From positions 1 to 33,679 of the forward strand of contig JBJXEZ010000093.1 in NCBI GenBank assembly GCA_046153695.1: 33,679 nt of DNA, read 5' to 3'. The stretch is from M3007 sp046153695 (GTDB lineage Bacteria > Bacteroidota > Bacteroidia > Chitinophagales > Saprospiraceae). This document shows, piece after piece, positions 23,392-30,780 of this stretch (its first letter is position 1; each line of letters opens with the position of its first letter). The notes beneath the pieces were generated by a model. It did not search any database and was not told the origin of the DNA. It saw only the letters and a program-made list of their open reading frames with translations. The position numbers and the translations under genes were made by a program.

Positions 23392-25311
23392 ATGCCCTCC
23401 CGCTTCGTTATCCTTCCGTTATTGTTTTGCGCGGGCCTTCAGGCTGGCGCCTTCGCCCAGGAACAGGCGATTCGATACCTACGCCCTGTATTTTCGCCAT
23501 CGGCGATCATAGGCGCGTCCGGCGAACGCGGCATCACCCGCGCGCTGGCGGTAGGCATTGAGCGTTTTCAAAACCCGGAACTCAGTTCGCTTGCAAGTGC
23601 CCGGCGCGATGCCGAAGCATTTGCCGCCTTTTTGAAAACCCCCGCTGGAGGAAGCGTGACGTGGGACAATCTCGCGCTGCTGACAAATGAAGATGCCACG
23701 CTGGCACGGGTGGCCAACGCTCTGGACTGGATTGTGGCTGAAAGCCGACAAGGCGACAAGATCATTGTATTTGTGAGTACGTTCGCGGTTGCTGCGAGCC
23801 GTTCGGATGCCGCTTTGTTGTTTTTCGACTCGCCTGCTATCGTCACTGCTGGCTCAATGGTCGTGAGCGACTTGTTGGACCTGCTGAGCCAAACCGCTTC
23901 GCGAAAGGGCGTTCGCGTGTTTTTGGCCCTTGATTTCACACTCGTTCAGCCCGATACCAAATGGGTGGAACGCTGGAACGAAAGCGAACCATGGGGAAAC
24001 CTTCTTTGTGAAAAAATGGCAACTCTTCCCCTTGCCGGTGCCGACAGGTTGACCAACACGTACACATTCGGAAATGCCTTGATAAAAGGGCTTTTAGGCC
24101 TGGCTGACACGGACCGAAACGAAAAAGTTATGGTGCCGGAACTGGTGCAGTACCTAAAAACCGGCCAGAAAAAACAGGAATGGACGGACCGGTGCGCACT
24201 CATGGCCGTATCGGACGCAAACGATTGGCTCTGCAAAGCCGCCAGCGGATGGTCTCTCGAAAAAATTGCCGCTCAGCAAGAGCACAGCCAAACGCCCATT
24301 CTGAAATTGGAAGTTCATCCACTGGATGATTTCATGGCACAACTCGGCGACCCCTCCGTGCTACGCATGTACGAGGATTTCATATTGACCATTCGGCTTG
24401 GCCAGCTGCTGGCACCCAGCTCCAGGTGCGCAGCCGGGCTACTCGATACAATGCTCCAGATGGAACAGCTCGCACCCGTGCACCAACAACTGTCGCGCCG
24501 ATTGGCCGTTGCGTACCAAGACGATGCGCAGCAGGCGATAAACGCCTACCTGCAATCGAGCCAACACGAACTAACCCGCCGCCGCCGCGACCGCAATATT
24601 TACAAACTATACCCGCAATATCTCCAGCGGACCGCCGATCTGTTGGAGCCGGACCATTTTATGCGCCCGCTGATCGAGGTGAAGCGCTTGTATTTCGAGG
24701 CATTGTGCCTGCGCCTGGATGCCGAGCGCATCCCCGACGATACGTTGCGCCTGCCATTGGCCATGCAGCACTTGTGGCGAGCCGTCGAAATCGAGCAAGA
24801 GGCCGCGTTTTTGTACAACGAGATGGGTGTGGTTTCGGATATGATGCGACACTACCGTGCAGCAGAGGATTATTTCCTGCTCGCCCAGGAACGCTCGCCC
24901 ACCTGGCTGCTCCCGCAGGCCAACCGCAGTATTATTTTACAAAAACAAAACCGCCTGGCCGAAGCGCGTGAAGCCAGTATAACAGCCATTGCCCTCAACC
25001 CGTCCAACCCAGATGGGTATGTAAACCTTGGATTGGTTTTTCAAACCCTGAACCTGCTCGACTCGGCCGCTTTGCAGTACAACCGCGCCCTGCGGATTGA
25101 CCCCGAGCACTCCGGTGCGCACTATAACCTGGCTTGCGTGTATGCGCAGCGCGGGCAAGCAAAAGACGCACTGGAAGCATTGGTATTGGCAATAAAATAC
25201 GGGTTTGACCGCCCGGCATTCATCTGGGCAGATAAAGACCTGGAGCCGCTGCGCAGCGAACTGGGTTTCGAGGCGCTTATGTCATCGGCATTTCCGGATT
25301 TTCGAAGGTGA
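23392..25311 (+). CDS. Exported pseudo-caspase with C-terminal TPRs
   Basis: A 639-residue protein from the ATG at 23392, which begins a clean signal peptide (MPSRFVILPLLFCAGLQAGA, cleaved near FAQ); an in-frame ATG at 23326 would add 22 residues. About 40-260 follows the caspase fold in order: RALAVGIERF, LASARRDAEAFAAFL, WDNLALLTNEDAT, then GDKIIVFVSTFAVA. The catalytic His motif (SGHG) has become STFA (residues 129-132), and the LDACHSG motif has become LALDFTL (178-184), with Asp181 at the Cys position. Both catalytic residues are gone. The rest (about 300-639) is helical and ends in three to four TPRs (YVNLGLVFQTLNLLDSAALQ, AHYNLACVYAQRGQAKDALE). It is probably a binding or regulatory pseudoprotease paired with the active caspase two genes upstream. 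Its stop lies 5 bp from the convergent helicase stop. Confidence 0.85.
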   Translation: MPSRFVILPLLFCAGLQAGAFAQEQAIRYLRPVFSPSAIIGASGERGITRALAVGIERFQNPELSSLASARRDAEAFAAFLKTPAGGSVTWDNLALLTNEDATLARVANALDWIVAESRQGDKIIVFVSTFAVAASRSDAALLFFDSPAIVTAGSMVVSDLLDLLSQTASRKGVRVFLALDFTLVQPDTKWVERWNESEPWGNLLCEKMATLPLAGADRLTNTYTFGNALIKGLLGLADTDRNEKVMVPELVQYLKTGQKKQEWTDRCALMAVSDANDWLCKAASGWSLEKIAAQQEHSQTPILKLEVHPLDDFMAQLGDPSVLRMYEDFILTIRLGQLLAPSSRCAAGLLDTMLQMEQLAPVHQQLSRRLAVAYQDDAQQAINAYLQSSQHELTRRRRDRNIYKLYPQYLQRTADLLEPDHFMRPLIEVKRLYFEALCLRLDAERIPDDTLRLPLAMQHLWRAVEIEQEAAFLYNEMGVVSDMMRHYRAAEDYFLLAQERSPTWLLPQANRSIILQKQNRLAEAREASITAIALNPSNPDGYVNLGLVFQTLNLLDSAALQYNRALRIDPEHSGAHYNLACVYAQRGQAKDALEALVLAIKYGFDRPAFIWADKDLEPLRSELGFEALMSSAFPDFRR

Positions 25312-25316
25312 ATCGA

Positions 25317-27944
25317 TCACCGCCCCAATCCGCTCAACAGCCCGCCTAACAGCCGCATGGCATTTTCTACGACTGCCGCGCTTTCAACCGGAATTTTTAG
25401 GTAGGTCTGCCCCGTTTGTTCGTCAGTAGCTACGATGGACTGCACGAGTTCTTGGGTCTTTTCCGGGCTGCTGAGCGTTTGCGCCAACCCGGCGAAAAAC
25501 GACACGCCGGTCTGGATCAGTTCCTGCGGGCTGGCGGGCGCGGCTGCGGCCCTGCCGGGCGTACTATGGGCGCTGTGCGCCGATTGGGGCGCAGGTGCAG
25601 CAGGCGTGGTTCTTGTCGAAGTCCTGCGGTCGGGCGAAGCGACGGTGGGAACGGGTTCGGGGTTTATGTCGTCGTCGCCAGCAAACGTGTCCGGATTGGG
25701 CAGCTGTTCGGGGGCTGGCGCTGCGGGTGCTGGCGGGCGCTCGAAATCCTCGCCGTCGGTGGTTTCGGCGGGAGCCTCCTCGCCCGACGTGGCCGGGGGC
25801 ATCCAGCCCTCATGGCCCGCCAACGTCTCCACGTTTTCCATGAATTTTTTGAACTTGCTGTCCGACATGAAGATCGTATCGTCCCCGTCGGGGTCCAGCA
25901 CGCCTTGGGCCATGCTCGACTTGAACTCCAGCACGCCGAGCATGCGCTGTTCGATGCTTTCCAGTGAAATCATGTTGATGACGGTCACGTTGGACTGCTG
26001 GCCCATGCGGTGTATGCGCCCGATGCGCTGTTCCAGCACGGCAGGATTCCAAGGCACGTCAAGGTTGACGAGCAGGGAGGCCGATTGGAGGTTGAGGCCT
26101 ACGCCACCGGCATCGGTGCTGAGGAAGACGCGGCAGTTAGGGTCATCGCGGAAGCGGTCGAGCAGGGCGGCACGGTCAATGCTGGGGATGCCCCCGTGGA
26201 GGTAGGCGTACCCGGTTTCGCGAGCGTCAAGTTCCTGAGCCACTAGCCGGGTCATGCGTTCCCACTGGCTGAACACGACCACTTTCTGGTCGGGATCGGC
26301 CAGGGCCTCTTCAAAAATACAGAGCAGTTCGTCAATCTTGTTGTCGTTGCGGGTTTGCTGATCGAGGATGTAGGTGCTGTCGGCTACCATGCGCATCTGA
26401 GAGAGGCAGAGCATGAGGACTCGGCGGTCGGTCTCATTCAGGAAGTGGAAGCGCCGCCATTTTGCCACAAGGCGGGCCACAGCGTCGGCCAACTCGGTGT
26501 GAATCTGTTTTTGCTTTAGCGTCATGGGCACAAACAGGTTTTTGTCCATGCGCTTGGGCAATTGTTTGAGCACATTTTTTTTCAACCGGCGGATCATGCA
26601 GTCATCGAGCTTGTCGCCGATCTCACGCAGGTTTTTGTATCCCATCACCTGGCCGTTTTCGCCAAGAATCTGGTATCGGTCGAGAAAGCGGTAGAGCGGT
26701 GGCAGTTTGTGTTGGTCCACAAACTGGGTGATGGCGTACAACTCCTCAAGTTTGTTTTCCAACGGGGTGCCGGTGAGCACAAAGCAGAGTGGTGTCCGCA
26801 CTTTTTTGAGTTGCATGGACACTTTCGTGCGAAAATTTTTGATGCGCTGGGCCTCGTCAACGATGAGCAGGTCGGCACCCATCCGGTTGATATGTTCGGC
26901 ATCGTTGGCCACGGTGTTGTAGCTGATGATGAAAAAAAACGCCTCAATCGTCTCGTACTGCCGGATACGTTTGGGCTGGAGGCCCTCTACGACGTGTACC
27001 GGCAGGCCCGAGAATTTTTCGATCTCCGATTTCCACTGGTACTTGAGCGAAGTGGGACAAACCACCACCGCTTTTTGGATGCCCGATTGGCGGCGCAGCA
27101 GTTCGGCAGCGCCGATGGCCTGCACAGTTTTGCCGAGGCCCATCTCGTCGGCAATCATGCACCGCCCTGCTTGAGCGGCAAACAGCACGCCCGTTTTTTG
27201 GTAGGGAAACAACGAGACGTTGAGTAGTGTGTCCAGATTGGTATCGGCGGCACCCTTGGGCAGGTGTTTTTTTAAAAGCGCCTGTCGGCGCAACGTTTCG
27301 CGGCGCTCGGCGATGCGGTCGTACGCATCGGGGTGACACGAAAAACCGGGCTGAATGGCGCGGGCTTCCTCGATCACCGTCTCGAAATACCCGAAGCCGT
27401 GGTCGGTCAAGAAACCCTCCGAATCGAACCAATTGGCAGCCCATTGGAGCAGCCGATCCGCCGAATCACTGCCGATGAACAGCCGGATGCGTGGCCCCTG
27501 GCCGTAGTCCACGTACACCGAGGCCAGTTCGGGGTGGTACCCCGTGCGCAGGGCTTTTTTGGCACCGCGCAGTTTGCCTACCTGGTGCAACGCCGCGCTG
27601 ATATGTTTACACAGACCGAGGCGGTTGGTCTTGAAATCCTGGCAGGTGCAGGTATTGCCGACCGAGGTCAGGGTGTTAAGCAGTGGCAAGCCCTTTTTGG
27701 GCAAACCCGTTCGGATGGTCACCGTGTAGTGGTTGCGGGTTTCGGGGTTCCACACCTGAAAATCGGAAAAAACCGGTTGGTTGCCGAGGTTAGAGACCAA
27801 AAACGAGTTCTCCTCGCCAAACTGTTTGCGTAAGCCGAGCTGCCACAAGTCGAGCTGCAAATCCTGCGGACGGCGGTGGTAAGAAACGCGGGCGACTGTT
27901 TTGGGCTTGGTTTTTTTTCCCGTCTTTTTTGTAGAGAAAGCCAT
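25317..27944 (-). CDS. SWIM-domain SNF2-family ATPase/helicase
   Basis: An 875-residue cytosolic protein. A SWIM zinc finger at 99-114 has the pattern CxCx10CxH (Cys99, Cys101, Cys112, His114). Next comes the SNF2 ATPase: Walker A in MIADEMGLGKT, Walker B-type box VDEAQRIKN (DEAQ, not DEAH), motif III-like LTGTPLENKLEEL. The helicase C domain shows VVVFSQWERMTR and GGVGLNLQSASLLVNLDVPW followed by EQRIGRIHRMGQ. The last 180 residues are Pro/Ala/Thr-rich and then end in a short helical domain. Bacterial SWIM-SNF2 proteins remodel nucleoprotein or RNA polymerase complexes (RapA-like) or take part in repair; their exact role is mostly unknown. The basic N-terminus (FSTKKTGKKTKPKTVARV) fits nucleic-acid binding. 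The 116-bp gap from the monooxygenase gene upstream leaves room for its own promoter. Confidence 0.93.
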   Translation of the reverse strand: MAFSTKKTGKKTKPKTVARVSYHRRPQDLQLDLWQLGLRKQFGEENSFLVSNLGNQPVFSDFQVWNPETRNHYTVTIRTGLPKKGLPLLNTLTSVGNTCTCQDFKTNRLGLCKHISAALHQVGKLRGAKKALRTGYHPELASVYVDYGQGPRIRLFIGSDSADRLLQWAANWFDSEGFLTDHGFGYFETVIEEARAIQPGFSCHPDAYDRIAERRETLRRQALLKKHLPKGAADTNLDTLLNVSLFPYQKTGVLFAAQAGRCMIADEMGLGKTVQAIGAAELLRRQSGIQKAVVVCPTSLKYQWKSEIEKFSGLPVHVVEGLQPKRIRQYETIEAFFFIISYNTVANDAEHINRMGADLLIVDEAQRIKNFRTKVSMQLKKVRTPLCFVLTGTPLENKLEELYAITQFVDQHKLPPLYRFLDRYQILGENGQVMGYKNLREIGDKLDDCMIRRLKKNVLKQLPKRMDKNLFVPMTLKQKQIHTELADAVARLVAKWRRFHFLNETDRRVLMLCLSQMRMVADSTYILDQQTRNDNKIDELLCIFEEALADPDQKVVVFSQWERMTRLVAQELDARETGYAYLHGGIPSIDRAALLDRFRDDPNCRVFLSTDAGGVGLNLQSASLLVNLDVPWNPAVLEQRIGRIHRMGQQSNVTVINMISLESIEQRMLGVLEFKSSMAQGVLDPDGDDTIFMSDSKFKKFMENVETLAGHEGWMPPATSGEEAPAETTDGEDFERPPAPAAPAPEQLPNPDTFAGDDDINPEPVPTVASPDRRTSTRTTPAAPAPQSAHSAHSTPGRAAAAPASPQELIQTGVSFFAGLAQTLSSPEKTQELVQSIVATDEQTGQTYLKIPVESAAVVENAMRLLGGLLSGLGR

Positions 27945-28060
27945 GTCTGTGTGTTTGATATAGCATCAGCGAAAAAACTGCGGCACAAATATGAAGATTC
28001 TCGGTAACTATTTAACCTGACAAGTCAATGTGGTATTTTGGGGTACATCGCGCTCCTAAT

Positions 28061-29317
28061 CTACCGCGCCAGCTTTTTCAAATACGGTAAAAAATGCACT
28101 TCCAACGAGTGGCGCGGGTTCTTCAAAAACGTCCGTTCGGCGGCAGCACCCTCGGCCACCGCCAAATCGCGCCAGTTGGGCGGGAGTTTCTTTGTGCCCA
28201 AAACTACCCGCGCTACCAATCGGGACTGCGCTTCCGAAAGCGGCCAGACACACCCCTGCGGCTGCACCAACCCGACGAAAAACAACGTCGGGTGCTGGGG
28301 GTGAAACACCCGCAGGTACAACGGGATACTGGTCGCGTCTTCCCAGTCGAACAACCCGGGTTCGAAAAACGGAAAATGAATTTTGTAGCCCGTGGCAGCC
28401 ACAATCACATCATACTCTGCAACAGACCCGTCGGTGAAATACACCGTTCGGCCATTCACACGGGCAATACCGGGCCGGGGCCGGACCATACCGTGGCGGA
28501 TTTTATCCAACAGTTCCGAGCTGACGGTCGGATGCGCCTTGGTGGGCGGAAAATCGGGTTCCGGCAAGCCGTAATCGCGGTACCGGCCCACTTGGATACG
28601 CAGGCTAAGGCGTTGCAGCACATCCTGCACTGGCCGGGGCAGCCACTGCATGGCAGCTGCAAACGTATCGGTCGGGCGGCCCATAAACAACTTGGGCACA
28701 ATGTACTGCGGCGTGCGCACGCTGAGGTCCACGCTACTGGCCACGCGGCTGGACTCCACGGCGCAGTCGCAACCGGAGTTACCCGCACCCACCACCAGAA
28801 CGCGCTTGTCCGCCAGGCTACGGTTGTTTTTGAAATCGTGGGCATGCAGGTACTGTCCTGAAAAATCGTCTTTCCAGGCCGGGTGGCGCGGTACCGAATG
28901 GTGGCCATTGGCCACAAGCAAGTAGTCGAACTCCGCAGTGGAACCGTCCGAGAGGGTGAGCAACCAACGCTCTCCAGCGATTTTTTCAGCGCGGAGCACC
29001 GCTGTGCCGAAACGGATGTTTTGCAGCACGCCGAAATGCCGGGCATAAGCCTCGAAGTAAGCCAGCACCTGACGGTGGCTGGGGTAGTCGGGGTAATCAT
29101 CGGGCATGGGGAAGTCGCTGTACTGCGACATTTTTTTACTGGAAATAAGAAATGTGGTTTCTGCAACACTGCTGTGCCCTTCACCAGCGGTAAAAACCCA
29201 GTTGCCGCCGATGCGGTCGTTTTTTTCAAAACAAACAACATCGTGCAGGCCAGCCTCGGCGAGGGTTTTGATGGCGGTGATGCCGGAGCATCCGGCACCT
29301 ATGATGGCTATTTTCAT
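28061..29317 (-). CDS. Flavin-containing monooxygenase (class B, FMO-like)
   Basis: A 418-residue FAD/NADPH enzyme. The N-terminal FAD-binding motif is IAIIGAGCSGITAIKTLAEA, followed by the ERIGGNW-like block NDRIGGNWVF. The FMO fingerprint FxGxxxHxxxF/YK is visible as FSGQYLHAHDFKN near residue 150. The NADPH motif VLVVGAGNSGCDCA comes next, and the late ATGYKIHFPF matches the FATGY-type motif. Such enzymes insert one oxygen atom into N, S or carbonyl substrates (N-hydroxylation, sulfoxidation, Baeyer-Villiger). The substrate cannot be read. The gene starts 6 bp after the stop of the HDAC-family gene, so the two are co-transcribed; together they could act on amine or amide metabolites such as acetylpolyamines (inference). 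Confidence 0.92.
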   Translation of the reverse strand: MKIAIIGAGCSGITAIKTLAEAGLHDVVCFEKNDRIGGNWVFTAGEGHSSVAETTFLISSKKMSQYSDFPMPDDYPDYPSHRQVLAYFEAYARHFGVLQNIRFGTAVLRAEKIAGERWLLTLSDGSTAEFDYLLVANGHHSVPRHPAWKDDFSGQYLHAHDFKNNRSLADKRVLVVGAGNSGCDCAVESSRVASSVDLSVRTPQYIVPKLFMGRPTDTFAAAMQWLPRPVQDVLQRLSLRIQVGRYRDYGLPEPDFPPTKAHPTVSSELLDKIRHGMVRPRPGIARVNGRTVYFTDGSVAEYDVIVAATGYKIHFPFFEPGLFDWEDATSIPLYLRVFHPQHPTLFFVGLVQPQGCVWPLSEAQSRLVARVVLGTKKLPPNWRDLAVAEGAAAERTFLKNPRHSLEVHFLPYLKKLAR

Positions 29318-29323
29318 TTCGGT

Positions 29324-30289
29324 TCAGAATTTCCAGTGTTTCATCAACAGCCCCCCTGCCTGGTGGAGATACATTTCGTAGGTTTCCCAAATGCGCAGCC
29401 CCGAAGTAGTGGGCGTTTCGGGGTGAGGCATGGCTTCCCCGTTAACCCCGGCGATGAAGTTGTGGACACAGCCGGGCAATTCCTCGGTGTTGTAGCCGCC
29501 TTCCAGTACTGCGTAGAGCTTGCCCGGAAATATATCCTGGAGTGTTTTGCCGATCCAGTGGAAAAAATTGCCGGTGGCCCGCAATTGCAACAACGGATCG
29601 AATTGATGTGCGTCGAAGCCTGCGGACACAGCCACTAGGTCGGGCTGAAATTGCACAGCCACAGGCAGCATGTACTCCACGGCATGGCGAAAAATGTCGT
29701 CGCCGCTGCCGCCGGGCAGAGGGCAATTGACCGTAAACCCCTTGCCCTTGCCCGCTCCGATTTCTAAGGGCGATCCGTTTCCGGGGTAAGCGGGGTATTG
29801 GTGCAGCGACCAGTACAGCACCTGATCGGTTTGGTAAAAAATGTCCATCGTGCCGTCGCCTAGATGGCCGTCGAAATCAAAGATCAGCACGCGCTTGCCT
29901 TCGTTCACCGCTTTTTGCGCGGCTATGGCCACGTTGTTGAACAGGCAGAAACCGCGTGAAGTATCCCGGTAAGCGTGGTGGCCGGGCGGGCGCACCAGGG
30001 CGAAATCGCCGCGTTCCAAAGCAAGCATCGTAGCCCCAACCGCTGAAGTGGCGGCTCCGAAACTGCCAACAGAGGTATGCGTATCGCCGTCCAGGGATTC
30101 AGCAACGGTGCATCGGGTACGTACGGTTTCGATGTGTTTTTTCGGGTGTACAAGGTGCAAGTATGGTTCGCCGTCGGGTATACCGGGCGTGGGCACGAGG
30201 TCGCCGAAGCCCAGGATGCGGCGGCGGTTTTCCGGATGCGTGGCTCCGGTGTCATGGTTGAGTACGGACGGGTGGTAGATAATGTTCAT
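29324..30289 (-). CDS. Histone deacetylase-family amidohydrolase
   Basis: A 321-residue zinc deacetylase of the class II HDAC/AcuC/acetylpolyamine amidohydrolase superfamily. Family start: MNIIYHPSVLNHDTGATHPE. Active site: RPPGHHA with the His pair at 104-105, metal ligands Asp140 and His142 in FDFDGHLGDGT, a third Asp in VSAGFDAH, and the transition-state Tyr in LEGGYN. Substrates in bacteria include acetylpolyamines and acetylated small molecules or proteins. I chose the ATG at 30289, not the upstream one at 30448, because the family start matches and a promoter (30303-30337) ends just upstream; the extra 53 residues would overlap the divergent promoter and look non-coding. It is first in a transcript with the monooxygenase gene. 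Confidence 0.93.
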   Translation of the reverse strand: MNIIYHPSVLNHDTGATHPENRRRILGFGDLVPTPGIPDGEPYLHLVHPKKHIETVRTRCTVAESLDGDTHTSVGSFGAATSAVGATMLALERGDFALVRPPGHHAYRDTSRGFCLFNNVAIAAQKAVNEGKRVLIFDFDGHLGDGTMDIFYQTDQVLYWSLHQYPAYPGNGSPLEIGAGKGKGFTVNCPLPGGSGDDIFRHAVEYMLPVAVQFQPDLVAVSAGFDAHQFDPLLQLRATGNFFHWIGKTLQDIFPGKLYAVLEGGYNTEELPGCVHNFIAGVNGEAMPHPETPTTSGLRIWETYEMYLHQAGGLLMKHWKF

Positions 30290-30302
30290 GGCTGAATGCG
30301 TG

Positions 30303-30337
30303 CAAATGTAGCGCAGCGCGGAAATGGGAGGGACAAA
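30303..30337 (-). promoter_or_regulatory. Bacteroidetes-type promoter for the deacetylase gene
   Basis: On the minus strand, TTTG (30337-30334) and TACATTTG (30310-30303) are spaced 23 bases apart, close to the usual spacing. The -7 box ends 13 bases before the ATG at 30289, giving a very short leader. It also argues against the longer upstream start. Confidence 0.55.
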
Positions 30338-30340
30338 AAG

Positions 30341-30371
30341 TTCGCTGGAAAAATACGGGGTGGTACTTTTG
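30341..30371 (+). promoter_or_regulatory. Bacteroidetes-type promoter for the lipoprotein gene
   Basis: TTCG (30341-30344; consensus TTTG) is followed after 19 bases by TACTTTTG (30364-30371), an exact TAnnTTTG. Transcription would begin near 30378, downstream of the ATG at 30296, which supports a later start for the lipoprotein. It lies back to back with the deacetylase promoter. Confidence 0.55.
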
Positions 30372-30418
30372 CAACCCAGTGCAGTGGGTACATACTCAAG
30401 AATCGAAACGTGCCTTCT

Positions 30419-30757
30419 TTGCGCAAAAAAAAGATCACGCTTGTGCAAAAGACATACGCCATTACTGCTTGCTTTTTTCTATTGTCCGTCTTTGCCTGTA
30501 CGGGCGACGAGGAGCGGATCGTGCAAGAAAAAGTGGCCGAGCAGGTAGCCGAATTTCGGCGCAAAGAAGCCCCTAAATGCAGGACCGCATTACTGATAGA
30601 AGCCGGTCATATCGCTGATTCCCTGCTGCTATCCGAGGCGCTTGCCGAGGTGAACGACTCGTTGCGCGGTATGCGACCTTTCCGGCCTGTAAAGCCCCCT
30701 CATATACCGCCGATTGACTCCTCTGTGGTGAGACCGCTTTTTGACAACGACAAGTGA
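30419..30757 (+). CDS. Small lipoprotein, probable TTG start
   Basis: A 112-residue protein if started at the TTG at 30419. This gives an ideal lipoprotein signal: basic n-region (RKKK), hydrophobic core (AITACFFLLSVFAC) and lipobox VFAC with Cys27. The mature chain is charged and helical (EERIVQEKVAEQVAEFRRKE), then Leu/Ala-rich (HIADSLLLSEALAEVNDSLR), and ends in a proline-rich tail (RPVKPPHIPPIDSS). The frame is open back to an ATG at 30296, but that adds 41 residues unlike a signal peptide and would start before the likely transcription start. A GTG at 30443 is a third choice. Function unknown; membrane-anchored periplasmic-facing helical protein. The next gene starts 23 bp downstream and is probably co-transcribed. 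Confidence 0.65.
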   Translation: MRKKKITLVQKTYAITACFFLLSVFACTGDEERIVQEKVAEQVAEFRRKEAPKCRTALLIEAGHIADSLLLSEALAEVNDSLRGMRPFRPVKPPHIPPIDSSVVRPLFDNDK

Positions 30758-30780
30758 GTTTCTCCGTCAGGCAACGCGAC

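Noticed and set aside
16626..27944. Calling the patatin, caspases and SNF2 helicase one known defence system
   Set aside because: The caspase proteins carry signal peptides and the helicase is convergent on its own transcript; no integrase, restriction enzyme, nucleotide cyclase or NLR-like sensor is present. Only the caspase trio is kept as a candidate unit.
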